Assembly: GCA_032622095.1 (NCBI GenBank) | Contig: CP136067.1 | Location: 44,807,549-44,871,548, forward strand | Source: Siphonodentalium dalli | Taxonomy: Eukaryota; Mollusca; Scaphopoda; Gadilida; Siphonodentaliidae | DNA length: 64,000 bases | Reading direction: 5' to 3' | Part shown: positions 55,101-64,000 of the stretch, in pieces | Numbering within the stretch: position 1 is the stretch's first letter | Layout: each line of letters opens with the position of its first letter | Translations under genes and position numbers: made by a program | The notes under the pieces: model-generated | Told to the model about the DNA's origin: nothing | The model's database searches: none | What the model saw: the letters and a program-made list of their open reading frames with translations, nothing else

Positions 55101-58100
55101 TCCTATCTACATGTCAATGTCAACATTCATGACAAATTTCATAAAGATTAGACCAAGGTACAACCTGTAGGCCGCGCAAAAGGATTTAGTCATGCAAAGA
55201 GTAAAATCCAAGATGGCTGCTGGCGGCCATGTTTTTTGGCCGAACGACTCCAAAATCACTCGTTCCCATCTACATGTCAGTGTTAACATCCATGACTAAT
55301 TTCATAAACTTCCGACCAACGCAACGACCTGTAGCCCGCGCCAAAGGATTTAGTCATGCAAAGAGTAAAATCCAAGATGGCTGATGGCGGCCATGTTTTT
55401 TGGCCGAACGACCCCAAAATCACTCGTTCCCATCTACATGTCATTATTAACATCCATGAAAAATTTCATGATGATCAGACGAACAGTACGACCTGTAGCC
55501 CGCGCCAATGGATTGAAACTTGAAATCCAAGATGGCTGCCAGCGGCCATGTTTTTTGGCCGAATGACCCCAAAATGACTCACTCCCATCTACATGTCAAT
55601 GTCAACATTCATGACAAATTTCATAAAGATTAGACCAAGGTACGACCTGTAGCCCGCGCCAAAGGATTTAGTCATGCAAAGAGTAAAATCCAAGATGGCT
55701 GCTGGCGGCCATGTTTTTCAGCCGAACGACCCCAAAATGACTCGTTCCCATTTACATGTCATTGTTAACATCCATGACAAATTTCATGATCTTCCGATCA
55801 AAGCTACGACCTGTAGCCCGCGCCAAAGGATTTAGTCATGCAAAGAGTAAAATCGAAGATGGCTGCTGGCGGCCATGTTTTTTGGCCGAACGACCCCAAA
55901 ATGACTCGTTCCCATCTACATGTCAATATTAACATCCATGACAAATTTCATGATGATCAGACGAACAGTACGACCCGTAGCCCGCGCCAATGGATTGAAT
56001 TTTGAAATCTAAGATGGCCGCCAGCAGCCATGTTTTTTGGCCGAATGACCCCACAATGATTCGTTCCCATCTACATGTCAACATTCATGACAAATTTCAT
56101 AAAGATTAGACCAAAGGTACAATCTGTAGCCCGCGCCAAAGGATTTAGTCATGCAAAGAGTAAAATCCAAGATGGCTGCTGGCGGCCATGTTTTTTGGCT
56201 GAACGACTCCAAAATCACTCGTTCCCATCTACATGTCAGTGTTAACATCCATGACAAATTTCATAAACTTCCGACCAACGCAACGACCTGTAGCCCGCGC
56301 CAAAGGATTTAGTCATGCAAAGAGTAAAATCCAAGATGGCTGCTGGCGGCCATTTGTTTGGCTGAACTACCCCAAAATCACTCGTTCCCATCTACATGTT
56401 AATATTAACATCCATGACAAATTTCATGATGATCAGACGAACAGTACGACCTGTAGCCCGCGCCAATGGCTTGAATTTTGAAATCCAAGATGGCCACCAG
56501 CGGCCATGTTTTTTGGCCGAATGACCCCAAAATGACTCGTTCCCATCTACATGTCATTGTTAACATCCATGACAAATTTCATGATCTTCCGATCAAAGCT
56601 ACGACCTGTAGCCCGCGCCAAAGGATTTAGTCATGCAAAGAGTAAAATCGAAGATGGCTGCTGGCGGCCATGTTTTTTGGCCGAACGACCCAAAATGACT
56701 CGTTCCCATCTACATGTCAATATTAACATCCATGACAAATTTCATGATGATCAGACGAACAGTACGACCTGTAGCCCGCGCCAATGGATTGAATTTTGAA
56801 ATCTAAGATGGCCGCCAGCAGCCATGTTTTTTGGCCGAATGACCCCACAATGATTCGTTCCCATCTACATGTCAACATTCATGACAAATTTCATAAAGAT
56901 TAGACCAAAGGTACACAACCTGTAGCCCGCGCCAAAGGATTTAGTCATGCAAAGAGTAAAATCCAAGATGGCTGCTGGCGGCCATGTTTTTTGGCCGAAC
57001 GACTCCAAAATCACTCGTTCCCATCTACATGTCAGTGTTAACATCAATGACAAATTTCATGATGATCAGACGAACAGTACGACCTGTAGCCCGCGCCAAT
57101 GGATTGAATCTTGAAATCCAAGATGGCTGCCAGCGGCCATGTTTTTTGGCCGAATTACCCCAAAATGACTCGTTCCCATCTACATGTCAATGTCAACATT
57201 CAATGACAAATTTCATAAAGATCAGACCAAAGGTACGACCTGTAGCCCGCGCCAAAGGAAATTGTTGACGGACGACGGACGCCAAACCATGGCAATAGCT
57301 CAAACTTACTAAAGTAAGTTGAGCTAAAAATGACATAAGAAGTGCATAGATTAAATCTTTTCAAGTTGACGAAGTGTTTTAAAGCGAATATCAAGAGGTT
57401 GGTTAAATGTTAAAGCTTAACTTAAATTTGGGTTTTCATGGTACGATGTTTCCATGTACGAAACCCACATGTTCAAGACTGGTGAATTGGCGATACTGTT
57501 TTGTTGTCTAAAAATTCATCGGGTTATTTAGTGCTTTTGAATTAGATTTCCATCTCCATTTGGGGTTAAAAAAAACTGAATGAAATTGTTTTGGCCATTT
57601 TGAAACAAATTGGCCATTGTCACTGTCAGCATGAACAATGCATCTGGGGACCTCATTTTGCTTAGGCCTCAACTGCTATGGGAGACCTAGGATCAGAAGT
57701 TACCCAGTTGAAGTTGGTGATGTTCACCCCATTAGTTACCTCGATTATGCAATTTATCTTCTGCAAATTAGGGGATATAGAAACTGAACAGAAGGTAAAA
57801 TGTAACTAAAAACAATGTTAATTTTAGACTAAAGATTCTTCCCAGAAGATGAGACCTAAGCGGAATAAGGAATTTTGGTGATGCTAGCTATGCAGGATAG
57901 CGTGACTAAATTCACCCTCTGAGGACCTCGTTCTGCATATGTCAGACACACTATACCCAGGCTTGGATATCAAATCATTTCACAACTGGCAATTACCCAA
58001 CAAAGACTATATAGATGTGGTACACCATGATAAGAGATCTTTGAGTAGAATGTATTACATTTTAAACTGACATATCTATATTATTAAAATATTATGAATT

Positions 58101-61100
58101 AATATGGTCAGTTCCCAGGTGAGAACAATTTGAGGAAAAATAGCTATTTAGCTATGTACCTACCTTTTTTCAAGGAATGTTTTTCCATTCACAAAGTTTT
58201 TGCCCATTGCTGTTGCTTTCCATGCAAAATAAGCACCCTGTAATTGAGAAAAGATTGAAATAATTCAGCAAAAGACTAAAACTTATAGCCACATTAACTT
58301 AATTATATGTTTCACAGGCACTTTTATTTTCAAAACAAGGGGGGAAGGCAGGTATTTATTTTTATTATTTTAGACCAAAATTTACCGGGAGGCAGGTTTT
58401 TATGTCTTAATTTTTATGGGGAAAGTTTTGCGGGAGGCAGGTTTTTATACGTGACTTTTTACAACAAATTTTATGTTGGGAGGTGCGCTACGAGATGCCT
58501 GTTCAAGATTCAAGATGATTCCAAAATGTGTATCCCTTCATAGGTGAATGAAAAAATTGATATATAATATACTACATGCAGTACATGTATGGCAAATTGA
58601 TATTAATAACATTGACTGAACTGAATTATTTAAGTGCTATTTTACATATTCAGTTCAGTCAATGTTATTAATATCAATTTGCCATACATGTACTGCATGT
58701 AGTAGAATTTAAAACTAGTTTTTAATATAAAGCATGGAGATATATTCGACATCATATTGAGCTTCCTGTAGGAACGAGAAGAACTTGTAGTTTACAAAAT
58801 TTCATGTTTGCAGATTGAAAACCCTTGAATTTTGGGGTTAAATTAAAATATGACTGGCTGTTTTGATTTTGATTGAAATTTTAATGTAAAAGTAAATGGA
58901 AGGTGCAGGTAATCCATCTGTAGACATGTAACTAAAACAATGAAACTTAATAAAAAAATGTCAAATAAAACAGTAAAAATACAAATAATTAATACTAGGC
59001 ACAATCTAAATATATATCAACGTTCAAATGTTCTAATATTTGTTTGGAAACACTGACATTTACGGAACTCTCATCACATTCACAATGAACGGAATTATCC
59101 TTCATAAAATTGTCAGCAACCGTTTGTGTTGTGTCGGAAGTGTCTATGTTGATTATCCTCCATGGAATCAATAGATGTCCATTTTCAATCACGCAAATAT
59201 TTAGCAGCGCCATGTTTGAGGTGGTGCGTTCGATATGCGTTCGGAGTAGTTGGAAGTAGAGTTATCCCTCTTACTCAATGACCGGCTAACTGCAGTTACA
59301 CACATGATATAAACGGAACACGCGGGTGCACATTTATAGCAGGCGGCAGGCACTTTATATACTTTTTATTTTCGTTGTCGAATAAAAAGCTCCCAGCGGC
59401 GGATTTTTAAGGGGGCGGCGGTGCCTGAGAAACATATAATTAAGTTAATGTGGCCTAACAACAACTGCTACTACAGATGGAAATAATATGCGCACTTGAA
59501 GTTTTAATACTACATAAATAGGCACCATTCCAGTGAACAAAGAACAATAACTCAGTATCCTATACAGTGCCAGGATATAAATGACGGTACTGAGTGTTAA
59601 TATTCTGGAGCCAATAGTAGCTCAGTTTAGGCCAAAAAAAATAATACCTGTGTTTAGGGTTACATGGTCCAAAATATTAGGGATTGTTTTCAATTTTTTC
59701 ATTCTGAATTCCATTGGGTCATTGACAATTAAATCTAGAAACTTCACAATTCAGATTAATTGAAAGGTTCAAAACTAAATATTGTTATTCTTGAATTAGT
59801 CAGAGCACTAGACTAATAAAACTTCTAAATCTTTTTGATAGAAGAGGTTTGAAAATGGGTAAGATACCTTCCGATGCCCTTCCCACTGAGAAAAAAAAAT
59901 AAATAATCTGGGTCTACAGTCCAATAAAAAGTTTTGAGTAGCCACCTTCTTCTAGGGATGTAGGGAAACCCTAAACACAGGTATTTTTTTTTTGGCCTTA
60001 TGTAAAACAAAGATACGTAACTGGTTATTATGGGCAAATTAGACTCAAATTTAAATCTTACAAAAGTCACATGAAAACCATTAAAATAGACAAAATGACT
60101 TAATTTCCAATAGAATAGAAGGTCTCTAACCCATGTCCCCCGTAAATTGGTAGCTTCTTTTTAAGAACAAAGAAGTCAATTCTGGTAAAAATATGACTCC
60201 ATTTGACGAAGACCTGCATGTTCTCAAAGGTAAATATCCAGAGAATCTTCAGAAGATTGCTCAGGTTATCATTTATACAATGCAAATATTATGATTTCTA
60301 AGTAGAACGAAGGCACATACACAAATCATTGGACCATGAAAAAATTCTAACTTGACCCTGTTTCTGATCTGAACCACTTACCGGTACCAAATATCAAGAA
60401 ATTCTGTCAAACATTGTTCAAGTTATCACCCGGACAACCAAAAATTTAATTATCTCCGAGTCATAAAAGGGACATAACTCGAAGAAGGGGCATAACTCCA
60501 TCAAAAATCATCCGACCATGACCAAAATCTAACTTGGCCTGTGTCTTCTCAACATAGCCAACTACTAACTTCAACCAATGCATCAAACAGATCTTCTATC
60601 AGTGCATATTTATAATGACTGCAATAACCACAAACGTTATGGTGACTCGAATGGCAAAAATGTTAAAAGATAAAAGTTTTAATAAATATTACCGATGGAT
60701 CACACTGGTAGAGATATGGCCGTTCTTCCTCATCATCCCAACCAGCCATCAACAGAGAAACACCAAATGGCCGCACACCGCTGCAAGGATATTAATAAAA
60801 ATATATATAATATATGAGTGCAAACACAAAATGGCCACACACCACTGCAAAGATATTAATAAATATATATAAATATGTAAGTGCAAACACCAATTAGCCG
60901 TACACCACTGCAAAGATATTAATAAATATATATAAATATGTAAGTGCAAACACCAATTAGCCGTACATTACTGCAAAGATATTAATACAAATACATATAA
61001 TATATGAGTGCAAACACTAATTGGCTGCACACCACCACAGGTCCCCTGGTACAACACACCCACATGAGTATATACCTTAACCCTTTACCCAACAAACCGG

Positions 61101-62342
61101 CCAAATAAAGCTTCAACAGCCTAAAATGTCTTCGGTCTGTCTCAATAGAACCATACAAATATGGATAGCATTGGAACCGGCTCCTTGACCACATTGTGAT
61201 AGTTACAGTTATGCCCTGTGCCAATGCATTCTCTTATATATGCGAGTCGACCATAGGTCGCCTCGCATATATCAGAGAATGCATTGGCCTAAAAAAAATC
61301 TTTTTTTAACACTTTTTACCATTTTTCTTACATTCTTTAACAATTTTATAATTTTTAATATGTTAAGCCAATGCATTCTCTTATATATGCGAGGCGACCT
61401 ATGGTCGACTCGCATATATAAGAGAATGCATTGGCACAGGGCCCTTCTGTTGGGTAAAGGGTTAATACAAGGTTTGTATATCTATCGGACCTATATTGAG
61501 CATAGACTGACTTGCGATCAAAATCCCCTGTGCATAAGATAATGCCACATACCCAGTTCTTCAGACCATATTCGCACCTTTAATTTGGCATATCTTCCGC
61601 ATCGATAGGTTGAAGATCACCAAGATATATATGAATAGGTGCACAATTTCGAAATCGCGCAAACCCTTGAACAGATTCCCATCAAATATAGCATAGTATT
61701 ACAGCAGAATTTCACTGTCACAATGATTCACCATGTGTGGTCCTGTCTGTGTGATCTCAGCAGAGTAAATTCAGCAGTGCTACTACTAAGGGTTTGTCTG
61801 GTTTCACTGCCAAGATTATTGCTGGTACTTCAGGGTACTTGGCCATTAAAATAAAACATCTGTCTTCATAGGTAATTAGATATTAATTGGGAGATGAGGG
61901 AGGGAGGCTATTCATTTTTTTCCCCTTCAAAATCTGGAAAACATACTCCAGAAACAAAAACAAAATTATGTTTCTTTCGTAGTTGAAATCCAATATTTCT
62001 AACAGAAAATATTGAAAATGACAGTGTCAATGACACTGTAACTCAACTTGGAGAAGGGATAAAGTCATACATTACATATAATGTACATATAATGTGGAAA
62101 GTTTTAATGTTGAAGTAATATTTGATAGCTTCCATTTAGAGGTGATCCCAAAAAGTTAATTTTCAAAAAAACTAACTGGTTAAGACTTGCTTTAATTTCA
62201 GTGATGTGTATATACTTACCCAGATTGTGTGAATTCCTGCATGACATTGGCTACTCTCTGTACGAGCTGAGCCGTCGGGATTTGTTCCTGATACTGCAGA
62301 ATGTATGCCTGGGCCAACTTCCGTGCTCGCCTTATCAGAACT
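52191..62342 (-). CDS. Proteasome subunit alpha type-2 (partial: last five coding exons)
   Basis: A non-catalytic alpha-ring subunit of the 20S proteasome. Minus-strand exons in transcript order: 62342-62220, 60780-60693, 58237-58164, 52365-52191, with all junctions GT/AG and in phase; earlier exons lie beyond base 64000. (Four exons are resolved here.) Visible protein is about 152 residues of a family near 234: [152 protein letters not shown]. Near-identity to animal PSMA2 makes the call firm. Oddity: after AGW the loop reads DDEEERP, two residues longer and more acidic than the NEGRP I recall for vertebrates. The last intron is about 5.8 kb and filled with nested repeats. The acceptor of exon 60780-60693 has been multiplied in a minisatellite. 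Confidence 0.95.
52430..52565. repeat. Decayed double-hairpin MITE fragment
   Basis: CCCTGTGCCAATGCATTCTC, GACTTGCATATATAAGATAA, TGCACTGGCAGAGGGCC and a closing AAAGGGTAAAGGG recall the family at 44.8-47.1 kb with heavy divergence. It lies 65 bp upstream (in transcript sense) of the last PSMA2 exon. Confidence 0.6.
52840..57640. mobile_element. 4.8-kb insertion with near 8-bp TSD
   Basis: The ends CACTGTTCATGC and GCATGAACAATG are inverted (11 of 12). The flanks CACCTGGG (52832-52839) and CATCTGGG (57641-57648) match at 7 of 8. Subterminal TTTGGCCAAA/TTGGCC motifs occur at both ends. A hAT-like element is plausible. It carries no recognisable transposase and itself contains the pearl-like array. 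Confidence 0.65.
53391..57330 (+). mobile_element. Pearl/Helitron-like element with about 18 tandem core units
   Basis: The left end AATGAAAGTGTCAATGACAC...AGCTCAACTTAGG is followed by about 1 kb of unique sequence. About 18 units of roughly 158 bp then run from 54.47 to 57.26 kb. The right end is GACGGACGACGGACGCC, then GGCAATAGCTCAAACTTACT...AAGTTGAGCTAA. Unit types alternate: one begins AAAGGATTTAGTCATGCAAA and the other AATGGATTGAATTTTGAAAT. A block at about 55800-56130 is nearly repeated at 56600-56930 (796 bp, five units), showing expansion by block duplication. Confidence 0.8.
58570..58704. repeat. Perfect 57-bp inverted repeat (hairpin)
   Basis: 58570-58626 (from TACTACATGCAGTACATGTA) and 58648-58704 are exact complements, separated by a 21-nt loop. 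It lies in a PSMA2 intron. No target-site duplication is visible. Confidence 0.95.
58995..59213 (-). CDS. Possible small intronless gene nested in a PSMA2 intron (72 aa)
   Basis: On the same strand as PSMA2, an ATG in a good context (AAACATGGCG) opens a 72-residue frame starting [20 protein letters not shown] and ending YLDCA. Its composition is more balanced than the surrounding AT-rich intron, with acidic and cysteine residues (VHCECDESS). I do not recognise the family. Alternatives are a first exon of an alternative transcript or chance. The upstream flank to 59,420 is relatively GC-rich, which would suit a promoter. Confidence 0.35.
   Translation of the reverse strand: MALLNICVIENGHLLIPWRIINIDTSDTTQTVADNFMKDNSVHCECDESSVNVSVSKQILEHLNVDIYLDCA
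59626..59999. repeat. Inverted repeat pair in PSMA2 intron
   Basis: TAGGCCAAAAAAAATAATAC, CTGTGTTTAGGGTTACAT at 59626-59665 is complementary to ATGTAGGGAAACCCTAAACA, CAGGTATTTTTTTTTTGGCC at 59957-59997. The spacing of about 290 bp suggests a small TIR element whose exact ends I cannot fix. Confidence 0.6.
60768..61030 (-). repeat. 63-bp minisatellite containing the PSMA2 splice acceptor
   Basis: Units start at 60781, 60845, 60908 and 60971 (CTGCAAAGATATTAATA on the + strand; a partial unit ends near 61030). Read on the minus strand each carries TTATTAATATCTTTGCAG followed by TGGTGTACGGCTAATTGGTG. This parallels the real acceptor and exon start CGGTGTGCGGCCATTTGGTG at 60780. The array therefore consists of copies of the exon-intron junction. 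Confidence 0.9.
61081..61461. mobile_element. Double-hairpin CCCTTT/TTAA MITE, complete copy 3 (inverted)
   Basis: The element starts CCCTTTACCCAACAAACCGG and ends TTCTGTTGGGTAAAGGG, flanked by TTAA at 61077-61080 and 61462-61465. It is the reverse complement of the AOX-intron copies, contains both hairpins, and lies in a PSMA2 intron. Confidence 0.9.
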
Positions 62343-64000
62343 CTGTAATATTAGAACATCAAGTCTCAGACCATAATAAAATAAAAGGCCAGTAGGCGTC
62401 ACATCCCCCGAATAAGGTGAATTTATTCTAGCAACAATCGTGTAATAAAACTTTGCTTCCAAATGGCTATGTTGTTAACAAGCCTAGTTTTATGTTATTA
62501 AACAGCAGCATAATCATTAAATTCTAAGTTATGAATTTAACAGCAGCATAATCATTAAATTCTAAGTTATGAATTTATCAACAGGAAACTAAAATAATCA
62601 GAAAATTCTAGTCAACAATGGTCATAACTGCAGTACAAATAAGGGGACCAAACCCAAATTCAAACTTGACATGTATTTTCATGTAAGTAAATCCATATAC
62701 TAAATTTAAAAACAATTTGATATCTAAAACTGAAGTTATCATCCAGAAACAAAAATACAAAAAGTCAACAAGTGTCAATGTCACTGACCATGATCAACTT
62801 GGGGAGGTGTTACTTTTATGCTGAGCAGTCAATAGAATGACAAAGAAGAAGGAATGTAAAAAAAATTCAGTAAGGCCATTGTAGATGAATTGGATTCACA
62901 TGCGAAATCTAAGATGGCTGCTGGCAACTTTATTTTTTAACTAAATTCGGAAAAATTTGACGGCTCCCATCTAGTGGTCACCCAGAAGATCCATATGAAG
63001 TTTGATGATGGTCATATTAAGGAAATCGTCTGTAGGTTGTGCTAATAAATTAAGTCATTCAATCAGTAAATCCAAAATGGCTGCCAGCGGCCATGTTTTT
63101 CAACAAAATTTGTAAAAAAAATTATAGCTCCCATCTAGAGCTGATCCTAAACACACCTGTAAAGTTTCAAAATATTTTTCCGAAAATGCATGCTAAAGGG
63201 TGGGCCAATGGATTCAAATTTGAAGTTAAGACCAGCAGGCATGTTTTTAACGAATTTCAGGAAAAATTGATGGTTCCAATCAGAATCTGGAGGTTAACCT
63301 GAAGATCCATGTGCAGTTTGGTTATGATTTGGTAAAGGGATATGGTCTGTAGGGTGTGCCTAAGGATTTAGTCATGCAAAGAGTAAAATACAAGATGGCT
63401 ACCGTCGGCATTGTTTTTCATAGAAAATCGTTCAAATTCGACAGCTTCCATCTAGAGGCGATTCTAAACATGCCTGTAAATTTTCAAAACATAGGAAATA
63501 ATCTTTGGCTTCCATCTATCTAGAGGTTACCCCGAAGATCCCAATTAAGTTTGGTGATGATTAGATGAGAAATGTGGCCTGTATGGTGTGCCGAAGGATT
63601 TAGTCATGCAAAGAGTAAAATCCAAGATGGCCACTGGCAGCAATGTTTTCAACGAATTTCAGAAAACAATTGATAACTTCCATGTAGAGGTCACACTGAC
63701 CTGGTTATGCAATGTGTCATTTGCCAATTTGGGGATATAGAGAAACAAAACTAAAAAAGAAAAAGAATCTATGAGAAGAAGTTTCTAAAAAAAAAACGAA
63801 AACACTTGCTAATTTTATAATAAAGATACGTTCCAGATCTAGAGAAGACGAGACCTAAGCAGAATGCAGGGGCGCCGGAAGCATCCAAGGGCAGGGGGGG
63901 CCGAGCCTACAAAAAGGGCACTTTTCCGCAAAAAAGGGCATTTTCTCCGCAAACTCGGGAAAATAACCATAAATTCATTGTGGCAAAAATCCCTATTTTA
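62343..64000. other. PSMA2 intron (incomplete) with diverged pearl-like repeats
   Basis: No further exon seen. A 38-bp unit (AACAGCAGCATAATCATTAA...) is duplicated in tandem at 62501-62577. From 62.77 kb the sequence contains diverged pearl-like left end (GTGTCAATGTCACTG) and core blocks (GGATTTAGTCATGCAAAGAG, AAGATGGC). A related left end lies at 62017-62060, downstream of this exon in the next intron. Confidence 0.6.

Larger units (their letters stand above)
52738..57955. mobile_element. TIR element 'TATAGTGTGTCTGACATTTG', copy 3, split by an insertion
   Basis: The left part 52738-52839 (GTGTGTCTGACATTTGCAGA, GAGGTCCCCAGA) and right part 57641-57955 (GGGGACCTCATTTTGCTTAG...GTCAGACACACTATA) together reconstitute one element of about 415 bp. 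The rest is a later insertion. Confidence 0.8.

Noticed and set aside
54470-57268. Several open frames of 60-94 codons sharing RPVARAKG and MAAGG-like phrases
   Set aside because: They are frames running through the 158-bp tandem core. The unit length is not a multiple of three and the frames break irregularly, so they are by-products of the repeat.
60615-60872. 85-codon + strand frame across a PSMA2 exon
   Set aside because: It is antisense to PSMA2 and continues into the minisatellite; no independent evidence.
62172-62462. 96-codon minus-strand frame
   Set aside because: It overlaps the PSMA2 exon in the wrong frame; the correct frame gives the proteasome sequence.
1-64000. tRNA, rRNA or other structured RNA genes
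   Set aside because: I saw no cloverleaf or A/B-box pair that I could support by eye; a dedicated covariance search was not possible.

Overview
This 64 kb window is animal nuclear DNA. It has small exons with GT/AG splice sites, introns full of transposable-element remnants, non-LTR retrotransposon genes, a long satellite array and many short inverted-repeat elements. A metazoan-type alternative oxidase gene, a LINE whose ORF1 has an SGNH-esterase-like end, and tandem-core repeats resembling the 'pearl' / Helitron-like elements of bivalves point to a marine invertebrate, most likely a lophotrochozoan (mollusc, annelid, brachiopod or relative). I cannot name the species. No prokaryotic features are present.

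Layout. 1-8.4 kb: AT-rich repeat-dominated DNA with no convincing gene. 8.5-19.2 kb: a weak minus-strand exon candidate, an intact-looking LINE ORF1 (9160-11184), a tandem trio of mariner-like MITEs, and a frameshifted LINE endonuclease/reverse transcriptase (15095-19047) split by an insertion. 19.2-29.3 kb: hairpin and TTAA-flanked elements, plus the last two exons of an unrecognised host gene (23902-25921, +). 29.3-32.6 kb: a 46-bp satellite array of about 71 copies. 33.6-46.8 kb: a complete alternative oxidase (AOX) gene on the + strand, with TATA box, mitochondrial presequence exon and ten coding exons giving 376 residues. 52.2-62.3 kb: the last five coding exons of proteasome subunit alpha type-2 (PSMA2) on the - strand; its 5' exons lie beyond the window. 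AOX and PSMA2 converge tail to tail, with about 5.4 kb of nested repeats between their stop codons.

The two identified host genes have separate jobs. AOX is a non-proton-pumping ubiquinol oxidase of the inner mitochondrial membrane. PSMA2 is a structural ring subunit of the 20S proteasome. Nothing in the sequence shows that they are co-regulated. The most distinctive content is the repeat biology: at least two TTAA-flanked, CCCTTT-ended element families, one carrying two near-perfect 69-nt hairpins per copy; a copy of that family between the AOX stop codon and its likely poly(A) signal; a minisatellite that has multiplied the splice acceptor and first codons of a PSMA2 exon; several hairpin elements with exact target-site duplications; and a four-layer nested insertion in the last PSMA2 intron. 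I found no clear candidate for a wholly new multi-gene system.
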